DNA of 56,542 nucleotides from NCBI GenBank assembly GCA_964617665.1, contig CAZUAH010000022.1:1-56542 (forward strand), read 5' to 3'. Both the position numbers and the translations under genes were made by a program. Source of the DNA: JADHUC01 sp964617665. GTDB lineage: Bacteria > Planctomycetota > Planctomycetia > Pirellulales > Pirellulaceae. The notes beneath the pieces are model-generated. The model was not told the origin of the DNA. It ran no database searches and worked only from the letters and a program-made list of their open reading frames with translations. Positions 12,101 to 24,100 of the stretch are shown piece by piece; position 1 is the stretch's first letter; every line of letters starts with the position of its first letter.

Positions 12101-15100
12101 CCGCCAAGCACGATGTTGCCGTTGACCACTTCGCCATTAGCTACACTGGGCAAGGACAGGCCGATCACTGTACCGTCCGCGCCATCAGCGTTGTCCATGG
12201 CGGTGATAATCCGCTCGGCCACTTCGTCCTGCGTCAACGATGTCAGCGTGTCCCCCACGGTCGCGGCACCCGAGGTGTTCAGAACGTGGGCTATTGTTGT
12301 TCCATCTAGGACGATATCCCCGCCACCGATGTTCTTGGCTGTCAGTTCCAGGAACGTGGATTCGCTGTTGATGGCATTCACCACACTGTCCGCCAGCACG
12401 TCCTGAGTGGTGAAATGGTCGAAGGGGATAGTGTATGGACTACCGCTTACACCGTTGTCGTCGAACTCAAAATCCAATGGCTGCTTGCTGCCGGCAGCAC
12501 CGTCTGGATCGATGGTGAAAAAGTCGCCGTCCGATACCCCACCGAAGCCTCCGCCGGCTGGAGGGAGGAGGATGGTCAGGTTGGATCGGATGTTCACCGC
12601 ATGGCGGCGAGCGGCGGGTACGATAACCCCGTCGTTATCGAATTCGAAGGTGTGCGTTCCTGCTTGCGTTCCGTCACTGATGCGGAAGGTATCCTGCGGC
12701 CCAATCGCTGCACCGCCTCCGATGGGAACGACGATCGTCAGGTTGTCCGCTATGTTGATGATGGCATTGTCATCCACACCCAACGGGTCAGCCACGTCGA
12801 TGTGGACGCCATCCTTGTCGAATTCGAATACTCGCGGCAGTACCGGCCCGTTGCCCAACGCATCCTCAGGACCATCGATGTCAACAGAAAACGTCTCCCT
12901 GTCCAGGATTCCTGCACCGCCGGTGGCGGGTACTTCGATGATGTACCCCGTGTCGAATTCAAAGGTGGCTGTCGTCGATTGGTCGTCGATCTGGAATGAG
13001 TCGCCGTCGTTCAAGGCCGAGCCGTCCGTGGCGATGATGTCCGAGAGCGTCAGTACATCGTCGACGAACTGGAATATGGCCGTGTTGTCCAATCCATCCG
13101 TGACCGAGATCTGTTCTCCCGGTTGGATCGCCGCGCCGGTCGGAGCCACGATCGTCAAGCCGCTTTCCCATTCGATGGTCAAGTTGTTGTCGATGACCGT
13201 CGTGTCGCCGTCCTGGATGAACACACCCGCCACGGTTCGGAGCTCGTCTCCCGTCGTCCCCGCAGCACCGACGTTCATGTCGGCCGATGTGCTGAAATCG
13301 ATACGCACACGCAGGTTCTCGCGACCCGCATACGCGTCCAGCGGCACGCGGACCTGTCGCCAGTCGCGATCAAACGGTTTTTCGTCGAACGTCTCCTGGA
13401 CGTCAAATGGTGCGAGGCTCAACTCTGCGGGAGGGAACGAGTTGTTCGTGGTAGCCAATTGCCAGTCGCCGTCATCGCCCGCGACGAATACTCGGAAAGC
13501 ATCTCGCATAATACTGGGGCTGTCTACGTCCTCGGTGTCCATCCAGTAGCTGAAGTAGAACGTTGGACGATCGGCTGCCGAGTAGCTCTTCAGACTGAAT
13601 TCGTTACTGATCATCGAACCGTGGGCACCGCCGGGGAAGTCGTAGCTGCGCGGACCGAGCGGGGTTCCGGCTCCATCAACCGCGAGCCCCTTGCCGAAGT
13701 GAATGCTCTGCGTTCCGCCCACGGAGTTGTACCGCTCGTGCCCCGCGTCGTGCTGGCGGTAGTAGACGTAAAAGCTCGACGGCAGCCCCAGCCGTTGGTC
13801 CATTGGGTCAGCCGCTTGAAACCACCCGGGGAATGGATCCGGATTGAACGGAGTGACATGGAACAGGTTCTCGTCCAACGTCGAAAACGCGATGCCTCGC
13901 ACTTCGTTGCCGTGTGGTCCTGTGTCGACATGGGTCTGCCCGTCGACAAAAACCGGCTGCAACTCGCCATCAGTGTCGAACGAGTAGATGGTCCCGCCCG
14001 AATCGGTCGCAAACAACAAGTTCGCGTAGGATTGTCCTTCCACGTTGGGCGGACCAACCGTGAGACCGGAAAACTGAATACCCAGCAAATCGTCGCGGGA
14101 CGACTCGATGTATGTAGTCTCTGCTGGTGTGGTGTCGGCGCTTAGAGTATTCCAATTATCGACACGGAACAGACCGCCTTCGGTGCTCACCGCGTACATG
14201 GTATTGTCGGGCAGAATCGCGATGCCGGTGATCTTTCCACCGGGGCCGGCACCTTTGTCTATGATGTTCGAGTTGTTGTCGACGTCGCCGCGATCCAGAC
14301 GGACAAAAGGTCCGAGGTTGGTGGCGTCGATCCCGAAGGGGTTGAGCGCAGTATCGATAGCGTCGTTGATCTTCGGTGCCAAGCCTTGCACCAGAGTATC
14401 GCGGGCACCGTCGAAGTTAACATCCACCCAGAAGTCGACGGGCTCGTCGTGGGCCAACAATGGAATCCGTTCACTGCCAGCCGAAACACCAAACACGCTG
14501 GTGGCGACTTGGTTCCACGCGGGAACGCCGGAGAAATCGGCTGTCTCGGCGTCGGGGAAGTTGACTCGCGAGAAAGCGCCGCCCACTCCGCTGGCTGCAT
14601 AGTCCGAATGCGCACCAACAACAGCGGAAACGCGCGTGGCGACGATATGGTCCGTCAGATTTCGTGTATTCAGATTCGCTGGCAAAGATACATAGGTGGT
14701 TCGAGCTGGGGTAAGCGCCTTGCTGATGTCGTAGGATGATTCCGTGTCGATCAGCGTAGTGCCCAACACGTTGGTCAAATCAAAGATCCGGGACGAGCCT
14801 TGACGGAAGCTGATGTTCTGACCGTTCACCACCAAGCGATCGTTCACAGGTTGCCCTGCCAGATCCATGGGATAGGATCTCACCACGACAAGTCCTGGGC
14901 CCGACCAGGCTCTCGCAGAGGTCGCGTTGGTATTGATGGCCTGTGCAACTCGCGGTGCCAAATCGTAGCGGGTTTCTGTAGGCACCCCGTTTTGATCCAC
15001 TGATGGGTCATAGGTTACCTGAATATTGCCCGGTGAGACCTCCAGAGGAAGCTGAGTGACATCGTCGAATTCGAGAACCAGCGTCGACCCATCTGGTTCG

Positions 15101-18100
15101 GTCACTGTTAACGTAGCGCCATCCGAATAGAAGGGGGCGTCGTTCAGTGGGATTCGCTGCTCTGCGGAGGCGAGTAGAATTGCATTGTCGATTTGGGCCG
15201 CCACCATATCCGCAGTGAATGTTGCTGCAGGATGGTAGGGGATCTCTATGACCCCGGCAGTGTTCAGACGGGGGTGTCCACTCTGGCCGATGCTGGGCGA
15301 GGAAGTATCAGTATCCAGGTCATGCAGGGGAGTCGAGAAACCCAGAGGCAATCCATCGTCGCCGCCAATCCAGACGTCGCCATTGCCAAGATTCATGGGC
15401 TGCCCGGTGATGTTCCCTAGACCCTGCAGCGAAGTTTGGCCCAACGCGGCGACAATGGCGTCAGCGATTACGTCGTGCGTGTCTTGCTGGAAGAAATATA
15501 TCACCGTGTTGTCAGGGATGCCGTCGAGATTGACGTCCACCACATCCAGACGGCCGTCTTCTTCATCGTCAAATTCGAATCTGGCGGTCGTGCCCAAACC
15601 GTCGCTGATGCTGAAGATCTCGCCATCGCCGATCCCTGCTGCTTGGCCAATCTGCTCGATACTCGGTGCAAGTGACGCATCCAGGGAGTTGGCCAATGTG
15701 CTGCCAAGATGTACCAAGCCCCCGCCGAGGTTGGTCGGAGCTAGATTCAGGTCGATGGCCGGATTGTCGACTTGGGTTCCGGTGCCGGAACTGTCGTCCA
15801 ACAGCGGGGTACGGGTGGGGTGCAATATGTCTTCGATTCTTCCAGCGATGTCGTCTGCGGACTCAGAGAGGGCGTATCCGATAATGATGTGATTGTTGTC
15901 TGGATCTGGATCTGGGACTGGGTCTTGTACGTGGGTGCTCCCGCCCAGGTCGAATTCAAAGGTTACGGTTTTGGTGACCTGGGGCGGAGTCAGGTCTGTG
16001 TGGGTGATGGTGAACGTCTCGCCGTCCTCGATGCCGCGACCACCAGCCGCCGGCAATTGCAGCATGTACCGTACCGGCGTATGGATCGTGTAGCCGCCGT
16101 TGAACTCGAACTCCTGCGTCAAACTGCCGTTGGTAATGAAGAAGTTGTCGCCGTCAGCGATTTCAGATCCGTCAACGGCCTGCAAAATCGGAGCCGTGCC
16201 CCCACTGCCCACAACGGAAATACCCACGGCCCAGGGCGACACCGAAGCCGCGAAATCCCCTTCGATCGATACCCTAGGTCCTGGAGCATGAGCCGTAAGG
16301 TTCAGACCGCTGCCATTGATGGCGGTCGCCAGCAAACCGGCCAATGACAGTGCGTCGTCCCCGGGGCCCATGTCGATATTCGTAGCGCCGGGCGCCATTC
16401 GTGGCGGTCGCGCAGCCGCGGGAATGGAGACGTCCACGTATTCAAACGTGGCCGTGTTCGCACCGTCGTTGACGCTTAGCACGACACCATTATTGAAGCC
16501 ACCCGTTGCATTCTGCGCAAACATGAACGTCGAGCCCGTGTCAAACTGGAAGAGATTCTGGTCCAGCTGAAAGAAATCGCCGTCGTTGATGACATCGGTA
16601 CGGTTGAACGACCTGACATTGATACTCTGCGTGACCTCTGGACCTGTGTCCAATTCAAAGGGCACTTGGTTGGCACCATCGATGACGGTGAAGCCCTGAC
16701 CATCCGTGAGATAGCTAGAGGACGTCAAGCTCCACTGACTTCCGCCAGGTATGGTCGCATCCACCGCCTCCAATCGAGGACTGGTGAGGAGTTCACCTCG
16801 TTCGAGAACGTCGGTACCCGCACCGCTGTAGATCGTCTGCGGGATGTTGGCGTCATCGACCCGACGCGGGTCGCTACGACCCGACGCTCCCCCAAAGTTC
16901 GGGTCGGTGGGGTCGGCCACAAAGTGATAGAGGATGTTCTCTACAATCTCCACACCAGGTAACGAAGCGGGGGCGTCCCAAAAGCCTCGCTCGCCCACCG
17001 CGAAACCGTTGGCGTTGTTGTAAACGGTCATTGCGTTGAACTCGATACCATCCCCAATCGGGCCGCAGATTGTCTGGTCCCGAGTCCGTACCGAAGCCGC
17101 CGGATCAGCCGGGTCCATGATGTGGGTCAAGATCCCGTCGTCCGAGACTCGAGTGCGAGATCCGTCTCCCGGGTTGATGGACAGGAAATTACCCGAATTG
17201 ATATCGTTGGGGTTACATACGCCTTCATTCTCGGATAACCGGTAGGAATACAGCCAGCCATTCGGATGCATGGCCACGTCGCCTGTCTCGTCAGCGAATA
17301 TACCCACTGTCGTCTCTGACGCACCGGTGAAGGGATCCACGGTCAGTACTGTTGTGGACGGTGTTCCAAGGCCTCCGTTGCGTGTCAGGTACATCACCAC
17401 GTCGCCCAAGTGGTAAGGCACCTCGGCCTCGGAATCGAACAGGACATTGACTTGTGGTGGGTCGGCCGTTGAGGTGTTGCCGAAATCGACGTGATCTTCC
17501 GCGATTCGTCTTACCGACTCGATCGGTTCGAGTCTCACATCCGGGTTGGCCGCATTGAATTGGTAGAACTGGTTCAACTCGGTCGGCATCCGCGCATCGA
17601 CGGCTACGGCCACGGTGTAGGTGCCCACGCCCAAATCCACGATGCCGATATACGGGTCCGTGGCGCCGACACTTCCTCGCGACAAGTCGTCCAGGTCCGA
17701 CGAACCCGGCGTGCTGGGGCGGTCTTCGGCGATATTTCCGTCGCGGCTGGTCAGAACCAATCGGCCGTTGGCGTCGAACACGTGAATCGCCGCATTCGGT
17801 CGCCCGCCCAAGCCGTTCGCGTAATCAATATCGAAAATCGTTTCGAACGAGCCGCCCAGTGGATCCGGATCCAGATAGTCGACGTCAAACTCGAAGAAGT
17901 CCACGTCCAATAGGTTTGTCAGATTTCCAGCAATGGAAATTGCCCCACGATCGCTTTCCAATAGATTTCCGACACCCTGAGCATTCGCAGCCGAATCGTT
18001 GTTGGCGGTGCTTTCCGTGCTCTCGCCCCCGAGCGGCGTGTGGATTGGCTGCCCGAATACCTCGACACCGTTGGTCGCGTAACCGATCAACGCGTAACGT

Positions 18101-21100
18101 ACCGTCGAGCCGCCGATCTCCTCCATTTCGCGCAGGCGAATCTGTAGTTCATATGCACCGGAAGTAAGAGACGCACGGATCTCCGTGCCGAGAGGCGCAT
18201 CTTCCGGCGTCAGTTCGTCACTGGAAACCAAAATGATGGTATTCGCGTCCGGCACCGCAGCGATTGTGTAGATTCCGTCATTGGCATTCGAGCCACCAAC
18301 AACAAGCGATTGACCACGGGCAAATCCGTTCGACAAGAAGCTTCCAGTCCCGGCCAACGTGACCGTGTCTGGTGACGTGTCATTGTCATTGAAGGTTAGA
18401 CTCGTCACGGAACTGTCGCTGATGGCGGGACCGCTACTGCGAACGCGCATGTGGTAGGTCAAAGGCCGGTCAGGGTTGTTCGGGTCGGGAATACCGGGCA
18501 ACATCAATCTCATGCCCGGATCGCGCGGGTTTGTTGTGTAGAAGTCCTTTGTTGGGGTTTGCGGCGTTTTCATCATCGGCCGCGCTTCACCAACCAGCAG
18601 GTTGGGATCGTTCAACTCGCGCGGTGTCAGGGTAGGAGCAACCCGCTCGGCCGGTTCCAAGAAGTTGTTGGGGTTTTTCAGTTCGTTGGGTGAGTTGTCC
18701 GAGCGGGCAACGACAACGCCTTGTGCATCCAGCAATTCCACCAGCGGGTCGAAGGCATACGTCGACCGATCCACATCGATCCACACCTCGGTGCCTGGGA
18801 TGCCTTCGAAGCTGAAAACGTCAACGTCCTGGGGGTCGTTCAAGAAACCCTTGACGGTAAAGCCAAGCCGGCGATTCTCGTCGCCTGCATATTCGCTCGG
18901 CGCCAGAGCGCCCAGAAGCTGGGCTTCGTCCGGCGTGGCGTTTGGTCCAGGCGAATTGACGTCACGCGCCTCGAATTCGTAATACAACTCCACGTTTCGG
19001 TCGTGGCTGAAGCGGTCCAGCCGTACGCTGTTCCAATTCCCAGCCTGCGGCGGTACAGCAGTTGAGTCAATGCCGACAATGCCGTCGCCGTTCGTGTCTG
19101 TCTGGGGATCGCCATCCGGCCGCGAACCAGCGCCGTGGGTGTCGTCGTACAGCGACGTTAACACAACAGGCGATCCCGGTTGGCCGACGACCTGGATGAT
19201 GCCACCGATCCGATCGTCGATCTCGTGGCGAATGCCGGTCGCCACGAAGCCAGCCTGTGTGAGGCCGTTCGGATCGTTCAGCAGTTTCACCACCAGACTC
19301 TCGGTGGTACTGCTGGCTAGTGTCAGCCCACCGTAGGTATGGAAGTCGGGCACGTAGATGGTGTCCAGTACAATATGCGCAATGTCCGTGTCGTCCCACA
19401 CGCTCTCGGTCGTCAGCGTCTGGCCGCGGACCAACATCCCGTTCAGCCCATTCAGTTCCATGCGGTTGTCAAGAACCAGCGGTCCCTGGTTGTCGCGGTA
19501 GCCTTCCACTCGGTCGATCGGTCCCGTTGTGCGGCCCGTATCTCGTTTCAGCACGTGGTTCAGTGCGTTGACGTTGATGTTGATGGCCGGAACAGCGTCG
19601 TTGGGATCGGTGATCGGATTCGGTTCGTTCAGATCGTTCGGATCGCCATCGGGGTTGTTGCGGAAGACGTTATTGTAGATTACCGGTTGGGCCTGTCGCA
19701 CGAAGATGACGCCCGGTTCGTTGGCGCCGCGCCCGAACCGATTCGCCTCGCCCTGGCCGCCTTGGCCTCGAGCGTTAAACTGAAAGACCGAGTTCGCCAC
19801 ACGAACTTCCGCGTGATCGTGGACCTCGATCACGTTAAACGCAGTAAACGTGCCTTCCACGCGTGTCACGCCGCCGCCATAGGCGAGAACGGCGTGGTCG
19901 ACATTCAAGTGGGCTTGGTGCGCCGTGTAGATGCCACCCCAATCACCCGCCAGCGGTTCATTGGGACTGTCTTCGACGATGGGGCCATCATTGCCCGTGT
20001 CGAAGGTACCGCCAGTACCGTAGTCGTCGTCGGCAACCGATGTGAAGATGATCTCGCGACCGTCGTCTCCTTCGGCGATCATTTGCGCGCCCAACTCGAT
20101 CTCGATACGCGCCCCGTCCAGCTTGACGACCATCGAAGGATCGATCGAAAGCCGGCCGTCTTGACGTGGCATGACTAAGGCTTCGTCCAAGACAACGTTT
20201 GAGTCCACCGTGCCCGTATCGGAATAGGCCGCGGAAGTGACATCGATATCTGCCACGAATTGGAACGGCCCGAAACCACTACCGTCATCCAGATCAACAC
20301 TGCGATAAATACGACGGGCGACGTAATTGCCGGAGACGTCCGGTGTCGGCAGGCTGTCCAGCAAGACTATCCCGTCGCCAGGCAAACCGAACTCATTCGG
20401 ATTGCCTTCGATGGTAATGGTGGTCGTGGCGTCCGAGGGCCGCGATTCTTTGCCGAACGGGTCGACGTAAGTAACGCGGTACTGGTACGTTCCTTCGACC
20501 AACGTCCCACCAAGCTGCTCCGTCAGTGTCACACTCTGCACTGGCGGCACGTGCAGAATACCGCCACGCGTTGTACCATCGTCTACGAACGTCGTGTCCG
20601 TCCTATTCAGTTGGGCTACCAACTCGAACGGCCCGTTGTTGGTGCTCCGGTAGACGCGGCGGGCAACAAACTGGTCGGATGCCGGCGGCAACTGGCCGAG
20701 TTGAATCGAGCCCTTGTCATCGACGATGTCCTGGGCCGTGAAATTGAATGTGGGCAGCGTTTGCGAGGCGGGCCCTTCATACCCGAAACGATCTACATAG
20801 ACGAGCTTGTAAGCGTAGTCGACGTTCACGTCGCCGCCGAGTGAGCCGCCCGTCGAAGTGCCATCGGAAACCGCGTCCTGCGTGATCAGCCTGGTAGGCG
20901 GGGGCGTCACCAATTCCTGACGTCCGCCGGGCTGCGATGCAATGGCCAGGTTTTCGCTCAACACATGGACGATATCCGTGTCGTCCCAGCGGCCGGAAAC
21001 GTTCAGCTTCTGAGCGATGCTGCCGGCCTCGGTGGCCACACGGATGAACATGCCGTTGATGGAGTTGTCTATCAGCGTATTGCCGTGCACGTCCGGCCCA

Positions 21101-24100
21101 ATTCGATCGTAGTCCGAGGTGAAGGCGATCCGTTGATGCCGCGGTGCGTGAAAATTGGTCTCCTCGAAGCTGTCAGGGCTGGCCGAAATAGCTGCGTCCG
21201 AACTGCTCGTGATCGTATTGAAAGATACGGTCGGGCGCGTGTCCGTGATGTGAATGGGGTTCACGACGGTGGCCACCGAATTGATCAATACGTTGCCGCC
21301 GCCGTAACGCATGTCCGCGTGGTTGACGTAGTTCAGGAAGATGCCCTCTTCGTCATAGACGAAGTTACCCTGAGCCCGGTCAATGTCGTCGCGGAAGAGC
21401 AGTCCACCCCAGTCGCCTTCGGAGGGTGTTGTGGGGAACTGATTGGTGTCCAGACCGATTTCTTCATCGTTGTAGGAAGTGAAGTACACACTGCCTGGTA
21501 CGCGCTCGCCGTTGTCATCTTCCTCGGCCATATCAGCTACGTCGGCCGTCCCGTTGCCGTTGTCCGCCAGCAGTAACGGGGCACCAAGCACTTGCATCGC
21601 TCCGGCGCTGCGATCGATCCCCGGGGCAGAGCTCCCCACGCCGATCCGTGCTCGCCGCATCTGGAAGATGGCACCGGAATCAACCATCACCGTAACGCCC
21701 TGCGGGACTTCCATCGTCGCACCGTCCGGCAGAGAATGCCCCAGACTATTGAAGCCGATTTGGTAGGCCAGATTGTCATCCAGCGTTGTGATGTCACCAT
21801 CGGCGCCCGGGTTGCCCACGATCCGCACGATCGGTTGTTCGCCTGTATTGCTTACAATCTGTGCGGCAACACTCAGCGCCGTCTGAACGTTGTTGTATGG
21901 CTGCGCCGTCGAACCGTTTCCGCCGCCCGGCGCGGACTTGTCCAAGAAGATCGTGTTGTCCGATGTTTGGGCCTGGAACCAGAAGTTGTAAACGCCGCCC
22001 GGCACACCGTCGGCATCACCGTCGATGAAGGTGGGCGAGTTGTTCGGCTCGTCCGCATCAAAGATCGCTGTATCCGCATCGGGTCGGAAGTTGAAACGTA
22101 ATTCGTACTCGCCTTGCGTCGTTCCCCCGAAACCGGTGTCTTCGATGGTCGGGTCGTACTCATCGTTGCCGCTGGCACTGACGCCCACATAATACGTACC
22201 TGGTCCGAGATCCAACTCGATGTACGAATCCCGGCTGAAGTAGTTGTCGTTGCGAGCCAGCAATTCGCGAGTACCGTCGGTGTACTCTTGGTAAAGTGTC
22301 AGCGTCGTGTCCAGTAGACTCGATTGGGTCTGACGCTCGGCAAAGGTCTCGGCTGTCAAGGTCCCAGTGTCCAGCAAGCTGAACTGGAACAGGTCGATGT
22401 CTTTGCCTTCCGGCGGGTACAGATGCTGCAAGTGCACCACGTCGTTGTCACTGAGAACTGTCCGCTCCAGCGGGTTGTTGAAGTTCAGATCCGCGTCGCT
22501 TCCGAGGATGGCTTGGCCAGGCAGGTCCCACGTCGTGCCTAGGCCCAACATTCCCCCCAGACGCGCCGCGAACGTCCGGAACCAACCGAACGTCGAGTTG
22601 AAACGGTCGTCTAAATCGACGTCAAGGACCAGAAGCGGTTGATTATCCCGATTCACGGTTGCCCGATCACCTGACGCGACGATCAACCCTTCCGTTTCGG
22701 TCTCAACAAACTCGACGCCGGCCAACTCGCCCAAAAACTGAAATGCCTCCCGTGCTCGCCGCTTCTGCGTTTCGGTCATCACATTGAAGGCCGGCTGGTC
22801 GTTTCCCTGTGCGTCCGTAAGTACACCCATGTCTTCGCGGAAGTTATACTCCAGCCGCGTTATACCCATTTCGATGAAACCGTCACCGCCATAGCTGATG
22901 TTGCGGTTGGCGCTATCGTCAGGAAGGTGCTGCACCGAGATTTCCCGATGCCCGGGATCGTCGTTTCCGCCGGGCAATTCGAGCGAGTAGACTTGCGGTT
23001 CGATCTCGCCCCGAATGATTCGGTTCTGCTCCGTCACGACGCCCAAGTCCGTTGCCGTATCGAAACTCGATCCCAGACCCGTCAGGACCACCGTGTCGTA
23101 GGCTGTTCCGGTAACGGTCGTGCCCGGTGTCCCCGTCTCAATCGAAGCCACGACCAGCGAACCGGCATTGAAATGGTTGTTGATGGCGTCAACCAACTGC
23201 CCAGCCGTGCTTGGGCTGTTCACGTTGCCCGGATCGGCATTCGTGTTTAGGTCAACAGTGATTACGTTGTCCAGCACGTCGACCTTTGGCGGACTGTCGT
23301 CGCCGTGATCGCTTTCGATCACGTCGATGCGGATGGCCTCGCCCCACTTCTCGCCCGTGGCGAGGAAGTTGATATCGACGCCGCTGAATGTGGCGGTCGC
23401 TTCGGAGGTGGGCGTCTCGACGATTGGCACCGCCGGAGCCGTTTCCTCCGTGCCTATCCGTAGACGGAAAGTCCCGGTACCCACTGCTGTTCCTGCGCCA
23501 GGATCAATCAACTCGTCCAACGCGGTCGCAAACGTCAGGACCGCCATGTCCTTGTCAGCATCGTACTCGACACTGCTGGGGTTGAAGATCACGTCATCCG
23601 TGTTCTCGACCGTCTGGCTGGTGAAGATCAGTTGATAGAATTCCGGGTGCTCGGCCGATTGAGCCAATGGATTACCAAACACATCAGGTTTTATGAACAG
23701 ATCGTCGTCGTTGAAGAATACGAGGATCTTGTCGCGATCCTGCTGTAGTGTGCCGCTCGTAGTGCGCACCACCGGTTGGGGAACGACGGAGACAATCTGG
23801 GGCGCCAAATCGAGTTCGAACTCAAGATTCGTATCTCGACCGTCCGGGTGCTCCTCGTCCTGCAGGTACCGTTCACCGAGCGTGCCGGTGGTGTTTCTCA
23901 GGGGCGTTCCGCCCGTTCCAAAAACATCAACCCTATACGTATCGTCCGGCAACTGACCAGCAAAGCGGAAGACCACTTCGTTCAACGCCGGCGGGTCGCC
24001 TACTCCGATGAACCCAGGCAGAACTACGATGTCGTTGGCTTCGTGGGCGTCCAGTACGAAGTTCGTGCCAATCCCGTCTGGATCCCCGACCACGATCGAC

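Noticed and set aside
3350..16740. Recurrent GAATTCGAA-type words considered as a DNA-level regulatory or mobile repeat
   Set aside because: They are the codons of the conserved FEF core of the protein module, in frame each time; no inverted ends or target duplications were seen.
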